Assembly: GCA_030248215.1 (NCBI GenBank) | Contig: JASANG010003752.1 | Coordinates: 248,001-312,000, forward strand | Source of the DNA: Enoplolaimus lenunculus | Taxonomy: Eukaryota > Nematoda > Enoplea > Enoplida > Thoracostomopsidae | Direction: 5' to 3' | Length of the DNA stretch: 64,000 nucleotides | Shown here: piece by piece, positions 1 through 12,169 of the stretch | Layout of the letters: each line of letters begins with the position of its first letter | Position numbering within the stretch: the stretch's first letter is position 1 | Notes under the pieces: generated by a model | What the model was told of the DNA's origin: nothing | The model's database searches: none | The model's input: only the letters and a program-made list of their open reading frames with translations | Made by a program: the position numbers and the translations under genes

Positions 1-319
1 TATTCCAATTTTAATTCACGATGCTTAAAGTACAGATAAAATATAACAATGCAACACTATAAAGGAGAATATTTAAACGCTAACAACAATGAAAATTCAT
101 AATTTCATGAGAACGGTTCATTTTAATTAATTATTTCCACACACAACCCCAAGAGAGCACAGTTTCCATGATCAGACTACAGGTATACACCAACAAGTAA
201 AATTTATAGCATTACAACTCACTGTTATATGCGAAAAGTATCGGCAAGGGTTTGCAGCGCAGATGCCGATACTTACGGAAAGTGCCAATTATAACCAATA
301 CCGATTAATGTGCAATCAA

Positions 320-709
320 TTATATGATAGATAGGTGCTCTTCATACGCATATACGATGCGAAGATATTGCTTCAATCCCTTACCTGGCACAAAAGTTTT
401 TACAATGCAATGCGGGCCAAGAGACGTGCGCAACAGCCAGTCAGCAACTGTAGGTAATATAGCAGCAAATGGATAAATACCAAAATTTCTCGAACCCCTT
501 TTGTTTACTGCTTTACGAATTAATTTATGCGAATTTGTTGACCAGAATCCAGTGGTAACGAAGCCAATGTCAACATAATACATTAATGCAAACAATAGCA
601 CAAATATATTGAGTTTAAATAGTAGTTTTCTCTGTGATAAAATGTATGCGTGAACTATTCCGCAATGGACATCTGAGGTTATGGGTAGGGCCAGAATATT
701 AACATAAAT
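320..709 (-). CDS. C-terminal exon of an unrecognised membrane protein (partial)
   Basis: On the minus strand an open frame runs from a splice acceptor (CTTCTTCAG, just above 709) to a stop at 320-322, about 129 codons. It starts IYVNILALPITSDVHCG, continues through a hydrophobic stretch (KLLFKLNIFVLLFALMYYV) and ends YEEHLSII. The frame stays open well above the first Met at 601, so this is better read as a last exon than as a small gene starting there. The amino-acid mix looks like real coding sequence (one or two membrane segments, then a basic loop with NKRGSRN). I do not recognise the family. Earlier exons would lie further right on the minus strand, between 710 and about 1700, or may be unreadable by eye; I found none that I trust. 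It could also be a decayed gene fragment. Confidence 0.4.
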   Translation of the reverse strand: MYVNILALPITSDVHCGIVHAYILSQRKLLFKLNIFVLLFALMYYVDIGFVTTGFWSTNSHKLIRKAVNKRGSRNFGIYPFAAILPTVADWLLRTSLGPHCIVKTFVPGKGLKQYLRIVYAYEEHLSII

Positions 710-1762
710 CTGAAGAAGGAAAATAGCACGTGATTTCTGTTTTCCACTACATGGACACCTGACTTATACCAATTTTAAGAACTTTTTAGTTTCTACATAA
801 TTTTAATACTTACTTTTCTGTAAAAATTAGTAACAACATTAGCAAACGAAAATAATGCACGAGTAGACGCTAGCCAGTTGATTTCACCAGTACTGCATAT
901 TAGCAACATAATATATAAAATAAAACACAGTTAATTAAACTACGCTGCATGAGAAGTAATACTTTACATACTAGTATATGATATACTATATAAAAGTAAT
1001 GTTCACATGTTATCTTCACCGCATAATGCTCGATGTCTTCTGAAAGTGTTGGTTTCATGAGGTAAACATTTATGTATTATATATATAATGTTTTGTGTTG
1101 TAGCAAGTCAAAGATTTGACTTCTATGTTTAAGAGAAGAGCTTGCCGATAGGTACTCCTCGAACTCCTGACTGTTTTATAAGACGGTTTACGTAAAAGTA
1201 GACTTTAATTCTTTTATTACGCATTTAAAAGTTAGTTTGTAGTTCATTTCCCGCTATTATTGTCGGGTCTACATTTTTTCTGACATACCATGCGGTTTGA
1301 AGTAATACGTATAACCTTTTACAGACTTTTAGTACACAAACCTTTTTTTACATGCTGCAAAAAAAGTTTAGTTTATACATTAATTCTGTTGGTTTATTTT
1401 TGCAAAAAAATAATACATGCAATGCATATATACTGGGCGCAGTTGGGAATAAGTCATTTTAATTGTGTAGCTAGTTGGAAGGGATTTTGTAATTGTAATA
1501 AATCACAGCGAAACCAAAGTACGTTATAAGTTTTTATCGGAATATATTAAAAATATTAAGTAGCATTAGCTTCAATCTTAAATCCTCCTTTGCCGCCTTA
1601 AACCTTCTCTCCCCGTGTATACAACAGATCATGAGCATAGTTTTACACTTTGAAATAACTATAAAATTTCTGCATCAGTGTTTCCTTTGACTCGTACAAA
1701 ATACCTACTTTACCTTCAGTATATTTGCCCACTTGACTGCTATTTAAATCTTTGTATTACTG

Positions 1763-4191
<2,429 letters not shown>

Positions 4192-4495
4192 ATGTTTCCA
4201 ACAGTATTGGTTACTGATACAATGTGACCTGTAGATTAACTTCAAGAGAAACGTTGTGGAAGCAGATTTACGAAGAAGGACGAATATAACTATTTTCTTA
4301 TCTGCGTGTAGCACCTATCGCCAGTTAGTCTGGGTTTTCAAGCAAGCAAAAGACAGCAGTTGTAAATCTCGAAAATTGCGTAGAAGTAAATCAAGTCATA
4401 AATATCAGTATATACCTGATACAAGTGCTTAATTTGAAAACTGAAAGTTTCAAAACATTGCCAACTATAGATAGCTGCTGTACTCATTTGAGAAT
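4192..4495 (+). other. HP1 3' region with a decayed MITE remnant
   Basis: After the HP1 stop the sequence GTAGCACCTATCGCCAGTTAG near 4306, and CATTTGAGAATA near 4488, match the inner and outer parts of the GGGCC-TATTCTC terminal-repeat family seen whole at 52230-52442. The left end is missing. No clear poly(A) signal was identified immediately after the stop. Confidence 0.4.
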
Positions 4496-4498
4496 AAA

Positions 4499-5089
4499 GC
4501 CCTGTTTACTCATGCAAGTTTTTGCAGCGAGAGCTCGCAGTTGCAACTTGCACCCAATACTTGCATCTGCAAGTATTTGTAAAAAATCAACTTTCATTCT
4601 GAATTTTGACATGAATTTTCATAACCTATACTCAATCAGTTCGGCCAATGATGATAAATTAATTCGACTTGCAAAGGTATTCATACCTACGAATTAATTC
4701 TTCGCGCAAGCCAGCTACAAGTTTCAGATGTAAGAAACATTCACGCGTAAAGAAGATTACTTGAAAATTTTTGACTTGAAAAGGCTTTCATTCCGATGCA
4801 ATTTCTATTTAATGTAAAACTTGTACCTTCGCTATTGCCGTCCGCTGCGCAATATCAAACAAGTTAGACATTTGATTTAATTCAAACTTCTTGAATAAAT
4901 TCAAAAACATTTTCTGATTGGCCAATAACAATGCGGGTGCAAAAACTTCAAAGCTGTTTTGTAACCATCTGGCAGATGCAACCTGCATGTGCAAGTTTTT
5001 GCTGCAAAAACTTGTGCGTGTTGTGAGTAGAGTTTTTGCTAAAAGGTGTGCAAGTTTGGTTACAAAAACTTGCTCGTGTGAATAGGGTT
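4499..5089. mobile_element. PIF/Harbinger-like MITE, larger copy
   Basis: The left end (AGCCCTGTTTACTCATGCAA) and the right end (TTGCTCGTGTGAATAGGGTT) are inverted copies of each other. Inside are many short direct and inverted copies of GCAAGTTTTTGC. The same ends delimit the cleaner 271-bp copy at 62489-62759, which is flanked by TTA. Here the target duplication is not clear, and an internal run around 4990-5060 looks like a second, nested set of ends. No coding capacity is seen. Confidence 0.6.
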
Positions 5090-5146
5090 TTTATAAAGGG
5101 CATTAATTTTTCACGTGATTGTGATTGTGGCCAATGTTACTTTCAG

Positions 5147-5322
5147 GGGTGTAGTAGTAGGTTAAGCGTATTTCTAAGCCTAAGAGTTGCAAAGGTGTGT
5201 TCCTAAGCGTAAGCTAAGCCTAAGCATAAGCAAAAATGTAATCTAGAATCTAATCCTACTCTTTTACAGATCCATCAGAAATTTGGACGCCCTAAAACTA
5301 ACATTTGGCCGTGGTGGTAAAA
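5147..5322. mobile_element. Fragment of the GGCCCAT terminal-repeat element family (right-end type)
   Basis: Runs of CTAAGCCTAAG-like sequence are followed by a segment (ACAGATCCATCAGAAATTTGG, then GACGCCCTAAAACTAACATT) that matches the right end of the transposon ending near 11152. It is non-coding. 5323-5676 holds diverged CCGG/GCCGGAG repeats resembling the hAT-like MITE family, without clear ends. Confidence 0.5.
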
Positions 5323-5676
5323 TAGTTTTGTGAAGCATTTTCTTTTGTATATCGTCGTTGTGGAAGATGCTTCAGGTGTAGCAAAATTTGCCGGAGCCGT
5401 AGCCGGAGGTGAGGGGAAATTATGTAAGTGTTGTTTAATTTGCTAATTTTAGCAAATAAATATCTGTATTAGGTGTTGTTTAACCTTTTGGATTTACACG
5501 TATTTTTTACAAAATTTGCACAATCTTTTACTAGAAATTCTATCAAATCTTAGAATGAAACGCCCCAAGAACCTTTGTAAAATTATGAAAATTTCAATGC
5601 CGAAGTTGCCGAAACCGGCAGAAATGTTACCGAATCCGGAAGTCGATTTTCTGCCGGAGCTGGAGGCAGAGCTCCG

Positions 5677-6000
5677 CTGGTCCATGTTACGATAAAGACC
5701 GTCCTATTGCCCCGGGACCGCAACGTACCTGAAGTGCAAACGTGTTTTCCTGTATACATATGCGCTGCCAAATATAAGCTGTCTGAACTGTGTTATTGTG
5801 ACAACTGTCGCGCTGTCTCAACTGTCCTGCTGTTCCGTTGTCCTAACTCCCTTGTCCCCACTGTCCCATTGTTGTGTGTACTCCTGGTGCGTTGCTGTCC
5901 CTCAATCGATTGTTACTGTGCTGACCTGAATAAAAGTGGACTGCTGTTCATGTTACCTCTCCTTAGTGTTAATTCACATCTAGTTGGACACATCACCGTT
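5677..6000. mobile_element. Left-end fragment of the GGCCCAT element with a CTGTCCC minisatellite
   Basis: GGTCCATGTTACGATAAAG followed by CCGTCC and CCCCGGGACC matches the left end at 8407-8450. It continues with degenerate CTGTCC(C/T)A units, as does 10690-10775. The open frame across this stretch is an effect of the repeat, not a gene. Confidence 0.5.
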
Positions 6001-6595
6001 CATTAATGTTTTTTTCGGATTTATTAAAGTTTATGCGGGTTACATGATGTGAGATACACGTTGTAACCGGGATAGGCTGGTCACGGTTTCTCCCATGTTG
6101 GTTAGACGTAAACGTTAAAATTCGGGCTCTTGGATAACTGACAAAACACGAATGCCGTATGTCACTAGGTAAGAAACCACCGTTCTCAAATGTTCAACGT
6201 GTATAATATGTCGCGTGATACTGTGCGACATTTTATGCAAATATATGATATTCCAAAATTTGGCCAATGTAACGAACAGGGGCGGTACAGTACTAAAGGT
6301 CCCATGTATAGAACAGGTCCCTCCCAATTTCCCGGGTAATATCCCAATTTTCCTTATTTCCTAATTTCCCAGGTAACATCCCAATTCCCCAAAATCGCAA
6401 TATCCCGATTAATATTCCAATTCCCCGGGTATTATCCAAATTTCCCAAACTAGCAGTATCACGTGTCATTTGTCAATTTTCCTTGTGAAATCCAAATATT
6501 CTGGAAAAAGTTATGGTGTATACATTGGGTCGGGCGTAGGTTTGACGGAACCATAGACAGACGGGCCCATGTTACGCTGAGGGCTGTTCCGCTGA

Positions 6596-6815
6596 TAGCG
6601 GGACAATAGGACAGCGGGACAGTAAGGGCAGTAGGAAAGCTGGACAGTAAGACAGCGGGACAGTAGGGTAGCGGGACAGCGGACAATGGGACAGTAGGAC
6701 AGCGGTACAGTGGGACGGTAGGACAGCGGGACAGTATGCTGCCCATGTTACGCTGAGGGCCGTCCCGCTGTACCGGGGCAGCGGGACCGTAGGACAGCGG
6801 GACAGTAGGGCAAAT
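6596..6815. repeat. Minisatellite of GGGACAGTA/GGACAGC units
   Basis: Degenerate 9-10-bp units (AGCGGGACAGTAGG and variants) are repeated about twenty times, interrupted at about 6740 by a CCCATGTTACGCTGAGGGCC segment that resembles a transposon end. It is the complement of the CTGTCCCA units at 10690-10775. Confidence 0.8.
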
Positions 6816-7265
6816 TCCGAGCGAAAAACGTTGCGCCCAAAATTCCGATCGAAAAACGCCGCGCTCAAAATCCCAATTTCCCGGGTAATATCCCAAAATC
6901 CCGAGCAGAAAACGCGCCCAAAACCCTATTTCTCGGGCATATATATATATCCGAATTTCCCAAAATCCCGAGCGAAAAACGCTGCGCCCAAAATCCCGAG
7001 AGAAGCGCTGCGCCCAAAATCCCGAGCGAAAAACGCGGCGCCCAAAATCCCAATTTTCCAAAATCCAAATTTTCCTAAATCCCAAGCGAAAAACGCTGGG
7101 CCCAAAATCCCGAGCGAAAAACGCTGCGCCCAAAATCCCAATTTCCCATAATCCCGAGCGAAAAACGCTGCGCCCAAAATCCCAATTTCCCATAATCCCG
7201 AGCGAAAAACGCTGCGCCCAAAATACCAATTTCCCGGGTAATATCCGAATTTCCCAAAATCCCCA
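6815..7265. repeat. Minisatellite of CCGAGCGAAAAACGCTGCGC / CCAAAATCCCAATTTCCC units
   Basis: Two alternating blocks recur about ten times with length variation: a dyad-like GAGCGAAAAACGC block and a CCCAAAATCCCAATTTCCC block, sometimes with GGGTAATATCC. The order is higher-order rather than simple. No gene is present. Confidence 0.85.
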
Positions 7266-7525
7266 TTCCCCGGGTATATAATATCAGCGGATTTGGGAGG
7301 AACCTCTTCAGTACATGGGCCGTATTAAAGCATATTCCTAAGCCTAATTCAAAGTTTAAATCTAATTGTAAGAATAAGTTTATGCCTAAGCCAAGCCAAA
7401 AAATTAGTTTAAAGCTTAAGGTTATTCTATTCTAGTCCCACAGAAAAATGTTCCGCCCCTGATCTTTACATGGGCGCAAAATTTCAATGAATATCGTATG
7501 ATATTCAGCGGAACAGTGTAATCGT

Positions 7526-8406
7526 TGGGTACTAATGAATTAATGGAAGATTGGAGTGCTTTAAATACAAAATACACGCCTGCGAATCGTTTCCGACAAA
7601 AAATCGCTTAGAACCGCAGCTTCAGAATTCAAAATTTTAAATTCTAGTATGATATTCAACAGGACACTTCGGATATGTTACCTGAAGTTGGCAGACATTT
7701 GAAAATAATATGATATTCGCAGACAATACCTCGAATATATATCATATATATTGAAGAACAAAAGGTGACCCACACACGACACATCAGACAAGTGCGAGTT
7801 TTTGAATACGATATGGGGCGTAAACCGGCAAAATGTACCCATAGTCTAATAGGGACAAAACGTGTCTCAAGCTTTGCCGGTTATAACGCGAACCCCGCAA
7901 GTGTTACTTATTTGAGCATCTAGGCCAATCTGTTTTGGCGCCTTTTTCGAAGTCTAATTAGGCCTTTAAAAGGTTTATCCACTGACCAACTATTTGGGAT
8001 TGATCCGATGAGTAAGCAACGTAAATCTGTGTGCGGAAAAATTAGCAACAGTCAAGCTCTCGAAATACTGAAAGAAATCGAAAAGAAATTTCGGTGTCGA
8101 AAAGGCGTCATATCATGGTGATCTACTGCGATCTACTGCGACTTATTTTTCACTCAAAGCAGACGACAAAAGCTTGCTGTGGAAAGAGTTCAATTTGATG
8201 ACAAAGTCCTAACGTCTAGGGCAACGGGCTTAATCACAGGAACTTTTCATATCTTCGGCGTCCCGCTAGATGTCTCTGCTAGCACTCCACACGTTTCTAA
8301 AGAGCCAAGAGGTATATTGTTTGCAACCTAGGTAGTTATAAATGGAAAGCCAGAAACATTGACTCCCCGGGTAGGAGTTTTGTTGCACAAACATTATACG
8401 CCCATC
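7526..8406. other. Non-coding spacer
   Basis: AT-rich sequence with no credible exon. Some short stretches resemble translated transposon sequence, for example around 7990-8220, but the frames are broken and I cannot name them. Confidence 0.4.
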
Positions 8407-9711
8407 GGCCCATGTTACTATAAAGGCCGCCCCAATTTCCCGGGACACAAATATACCCGGAGTGCACACTTATGCGCTCCTGTTTACATATGCAAAGGCA
8501 GATATATTTACGTAGTATATATATAATATACATATTATAAATATATATATACATATATATAATATATATAATATATAGGGTAAACACGGGTTTTCCCAAC
8601 ACTGCAAAAACCTACGATATTCCCGACACACTTAGATTGAAAGGCAGCTATCTCTGCAAAAGTTTATCAAACCCAACTGCGTAAAACATTATTTTATAGA
8701 GCAAAGTGTATACTATTCATTTATAAACCAATCTTATTACATAGCTAGTTTTGTTATAAACCCGGTAATGTTATAAAACTGACCCTTTTTTCACTGTTTT
8801 ATGACTTTTGGGCGCTAAAACTTTCAGAATGTTTAGGTTGTATTTGACCGCAAAACATCAAATACCTTGTAAAATTTTTACACCATAGCTACTGCGAGAC
8901 TCTGAAAATTGAGTCGCTGCCAAGATTTTGTTTTTATGTGCAAATTTCATCTAGTAGGGTCCTCGTTCAATCCTGACACACACTCACGGTATTCCCGACA
9001 TGCAGGAAAAACCCGACACAAACGAAACTTATGCTAAATAGCTTGAATTAGGTCCAAATCATAGCGTTTTAAAACTGCATTACATAATTTTACAGACTAA
9101 TTGACTTAATACGAGTTTAATTATGGTTCGTGTAAAAATTTGCGGAAGAGTTAGATGTTACAATGAAGGACCAACCCGTCTTCCCCGTGCTCGCAAATCA
9201 GTGAGAAGTAATGCTAATCGCTCAAATACGCAAGCAACAACGCGCAGTTGCAACGTTAACCGCGGTCATGTCCAGCAGTGGCTAGAAGCTAACATGGAGG
9301 CTGCGCTGAATGAAATGGAACAACGTTATCAAAGCGAGTTTTCGTCCATGACTCGTGATGACGCGCTGAGTATGAATTTGTTTTTTGTTTTCGTTTGTAA
9401 TTTTGTTAAGAAATTGTGAAAATCACCGTTGTTGCTTGAATGGTTAACTGTAAAAATTGCTCTGAATTTAGAAACAACCTACATGATACTCAGTGAACGT
9501 AAAATGCTGTAATAACAGATTGATTGTCTGTGTGGAAAAATAAATATGCTGTTTAAGTGCCAAAAGTAATTACCATTTTTTAATCGTGTGTATTCAAAAT
9601 AATTAAATACTTTCGTATTTTGAAAAATTAATAAAATACCAGTTTGCTGAAGACAATTAAAATTTTTTGTTATATAAGTAACGTAGTTCTTCAGAAAAAT
9701 TCAACGTCATG

Positions 9712-10587
9712 TCTCTAGCGGCGACTCATACGGTCAAGCGCACAACACTTCGAAGTAGATTCTTGGATGGCTCGTTGAACTCTAAACACACGTTGGGTAG
9801 ACGTTCGGTGTTCACACCCGAACAAGAGCAGGAGTTCACCAACCTGATCATCGAAAGACAAGAATCTGGATTCCCGTTCGATATCGTTGGTGTTAAGAAA
9901 CTGCCGTATCAATATGCCAAGGTAAACAAAATAAACCAAAATTTTAGCGACAGAAACGAAATGGCTGGACACGATTGGTGGCTCGGGTTCAAAGCAAGAA
10001 ACCGAGATTTGACTGTTAGAATTCCGGAAAACTTAGAAAACGAATTGAAGAGTTCTTTGGACAGGCGGAAACGTTGTACAATAGGTATGGTGTGGCTGAA
10101 AAGCCACATTTGATTTTTAACGTTGACGAATCTGGGTTAGTTATTGTTCCTAACAAACCGGCTAAAGTGGTTGCGAAACGGGGTGCTCGCGATGTTTCAG
10201 TTCCTGTTACTTCTGAAAAAGGGGCCACACACAATTATTGCTTGGTGCAGCGCTTCTGGAACTTTTGTTCCTCCGCTAATAATTTTTCCAGGATTGAAAA
10301 CTCCTAGCTCAGCTGTGAAAGAACACTTTCCCGAAGGAAGCTTAGTAACATGCACAAAAAATGGCTGGAGCGACAGGCACGTTTTTGCAGATTTATGGCT
10401 GCCACATTTTGTTAAAAACATGCCCCCGATGGGCTCAGGTGAGCGATGCATTCTTATTTTGGACAACCATAGCAGTCATACTACTGCGGAGGCGTTTGCA
10501 TTAGCTCGCAAACATGGGATTGTTCTTATGGGAATACCATCACATACATCTCACTGTCTTCAACCGCTTGACGTTGGCTTTTTTAAA
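9712..10587 (+). pseudogene. DDE_1 (pogo/Tigger-type) transposase, frameshifted and 3'-truncated
   Basis: Three frames together read as one transposase. The N-terminus (about 9709-10060) has a psq/CENP-B-like helix-turn-helix (TVKRTTLRSRFLDGS) and the linker LGRRSVFTPEQEQEFTNLI...FPFDIVGVKKLPYQYA, then GHDWWLGFKARN. After a frameshift near 10060 comes YNRYGVAEKPHLIFNVDESG with the first catalytic Asp. After a second shift near 10225 comes SASGTFVPPLIIFPG, then LILDNHSSHT with the second Asp and CLQPLDVGFFK with the third (DD35D spacing). Coding then dissolves into a TA repeat at 10588. With at least two frameshifts and no C-terminus it is inactive. An upstream open stretch at 9123-9360 (rich in Arg/Asn, then a Glu-rich helix) may be an earlier exon or unrelated. 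Confidence 0.85.
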
Positions 10588-10603
10588 TATATATACCTAT
10601 ATA

Positions 10604-10652
<49 letters not shown>

Positions 10653-10660
10653 CATATTAT
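10588..10660. repeat. (TA)n microsatellite
   Basis: An almost pure TA run of about 50 bp with flanking AT variants, starting exactly where the transposase frame ends. A similar AT-rich run occurs at 8510-8578, just inside the left end of the same element. Confidence 0.9.
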
Positions 10661-10689
10661 ATATCCTACGTAAATATTTCTGCCTGTGC

Positions 10690-10790
10690 ATCTGTCCCAT
10701 CTGCCCCATCTGTCTCATCTGTCCCATCTGTCCCAAGTGTCCCATCTGCCCCAGCTGTCCCAACTGTTCCGCTGTCCCAATTATATTTTT
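10690..10790. repeat. CATCTGTCCC minisatellite
   Basis: About ten units of (C/A)(A/T)CTGTCCC(A/C), in the complementary sense to the array at 6596-6815 and like 5790-5880. It appears to be a shared internal part of this transposon family. Confidence 0.8.
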
Positions 10791-11152
10791 GCAATGTATA
10801 TACTCCTGGTACGTTGTTGTCCCGGGAAAATGGGACGGGTACTCCTGGTACATTTCTGTCCCGGGAAAATGGGACAGCCTTTAAAGTAACATTGGCCCAC
10901 CCATCAAATGTCACATGTATTTCGGCGGACTGAAGCGCGTTTTAAACAAGGTTTCATAAATGTTGTTCGAGTGTAATATCCCAATATGCCTTACTTCTGT
11001 AAATCTTGTAACAAATGGTAAGCCTAAGCCTAAGTGTTGCAAAAGCGTATTCCTAAGCCTAAAACTAAGACTAAGCTAAAAATGTAGTCTAAAATGTAAG
11101 CATACTCTTAATATACAGACCCACCACAAACCGGGACGGCCCTAAAAGTATG

Positions 11153-12165
11153 GGCCGCTTTTTGTCTGAAAATGGACCGTCTGTGCTATGCATTGGTCTT
11201 TATGCGCCGTCACAACCTGCTGACAGGGCGGGTTTTTACGGTGTATGACAATATAACGAAATTGATTGTTTTACAACTTTCCAACTTTTGTTTTATGCTG
11301 GTGATTTTTATGTTGTTGAAAACACTATTTTGGATCAATCGTTGCCAGGCAACGATGGTCAGACTGGAGTTGCAGAGATCTCGCTTTGATCGAATTTTAT
11401 ACTACGTATTTTAGAAACATCGCTCTGTACCGCAAGAAGTGTAAATCTAACAGACCACAGGCTTTTTCGAATCAAAGTTAACATGGGAAATTTGAGTCGC
11501 GGACGTGGGTACTATAAGTTAAACATCCTTCATTTATCAGACCCTGATATATAACTCTTCATAAAGTGAATGCATCAGTTTCCTGCAGCAATCAACCTGG
11601 AATATGGACAATTTTAATGAGATTAAGTATTTTTCATAAGTTAGAAAAACAAGTCTAAACATAGGAATATATCGTGTAAAAAAGATCAAGAGCTCAGGGT
11701 AAGGAACAAGGGAACTTGTGCCATCTTATTAATAGTAAGTACCCTGATGAGCCAGTCTTCAAAACGGTGTTGAAACTTTTGAATGCTGAAATTGAACTGC
11801 TCAATATAAACTTTTATATTGCTAATTGTAGGCATCAGATGTTGCTATAGTGATTTTGTCGACGTTAGATTATCACTTAATGGCCAAATCGTTACAAAGG
11901 AAAAGTTGGGAACAACGTTATTTGTTGCCCATACGACCTCTTCTGGTGAAGTAGTTCGTGATACAACGGCTTGTGAGAAGTTCGTGATTTTAGCTCAGCC
12001 CTGTATCCTGTATCACCTGTATAGTTCTTTACCTCGATGTATGCTTATCGCTCTGATTTAGTAAAACGCGGCCGGTAAATGTTTACTAAAACCCCAACCC
12101 AAATCCTGTATAACACCAATATCCAATATTTAATACAAGAAATTACAGGTTATGCAATTTACTGG
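11153..12165. other. Non-coding spacer, no supported gene
   Basis: Several open frames of 60-80 codons occur (for example at 11172 and 11819), but none has splice signals, homology or composition that I would defend. At 12076-12130 the sequence grades into the outer repeat described next. Confidence 0.4.
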
Positions 12166-12169
12166 ATAT

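Larger units (their letters stand above)
6200..7525. mobile_element. Large foldback element with two internal minisatellites
   Basis: The ends are long inverted arms: on the left GATATTCCAAAATTTGGCC, then AACGAACAGGGGCGG at about 6270-6285; on the right CCGCCCCTGATC, then a matching AT-rich arm at about 7454-7510. CAGGGGCGG-type ends suggest a hAT-like origin, but no 8-bp target duplication is visible. The inside is almost wholly tandem repeat (next two entries) plus a degenerate CTAAGCC run at 7330-7430. A long minus-strand frame of about 256 codons exists here only because the repeat unit lacks stops. Confidence 0.5.
8407..11152 (+). mobile_element. Pogo/Tigger-like DNA transposon
   Basis: The left end GGCCCATGTTACTATAAAGG with CCGCCCCAATTTCCCGGG and the right end near 11152 (CCGGGACGGCCCTAAAAG, then TATGGGCC) are diverged inverted repeats. 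The interior carries a DDE_1 transposase relic. A second inverted copy of the left end sits inside at 10855-10898, next to a TA microsatellite and a CTGTCCC minisatellite, so this is a composite: the 3' part of the gene has been replaced by or invaded by repeat. TA flanks the ends as expected for Tc1/mariner-pogo elements, but the sequence is too TA-rich for that to weigh much. Confidence 0.65.

Noticed and set aside
6459-7229. A 256-codon minus-strand open frame
   Set aside because: It is translated minisatellite (repeating FGRSVFRSGFW-like words), with overlapping open frames in several other frames for the same reason.
9123-9419. An independent 98-codon gene before the transposase
   Set aside because: It lies inside the transposon ends and has no recognised domain. 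It may be an extra transposon exon, but I could not link it by splice sites.
11819-12061. An 80-codon open frame with a fairly protein-like sequence
   Set aside because: No splice signals of matching phase, no homology I recognise, and the end is Cys/Leu-rich low-quality sequence.
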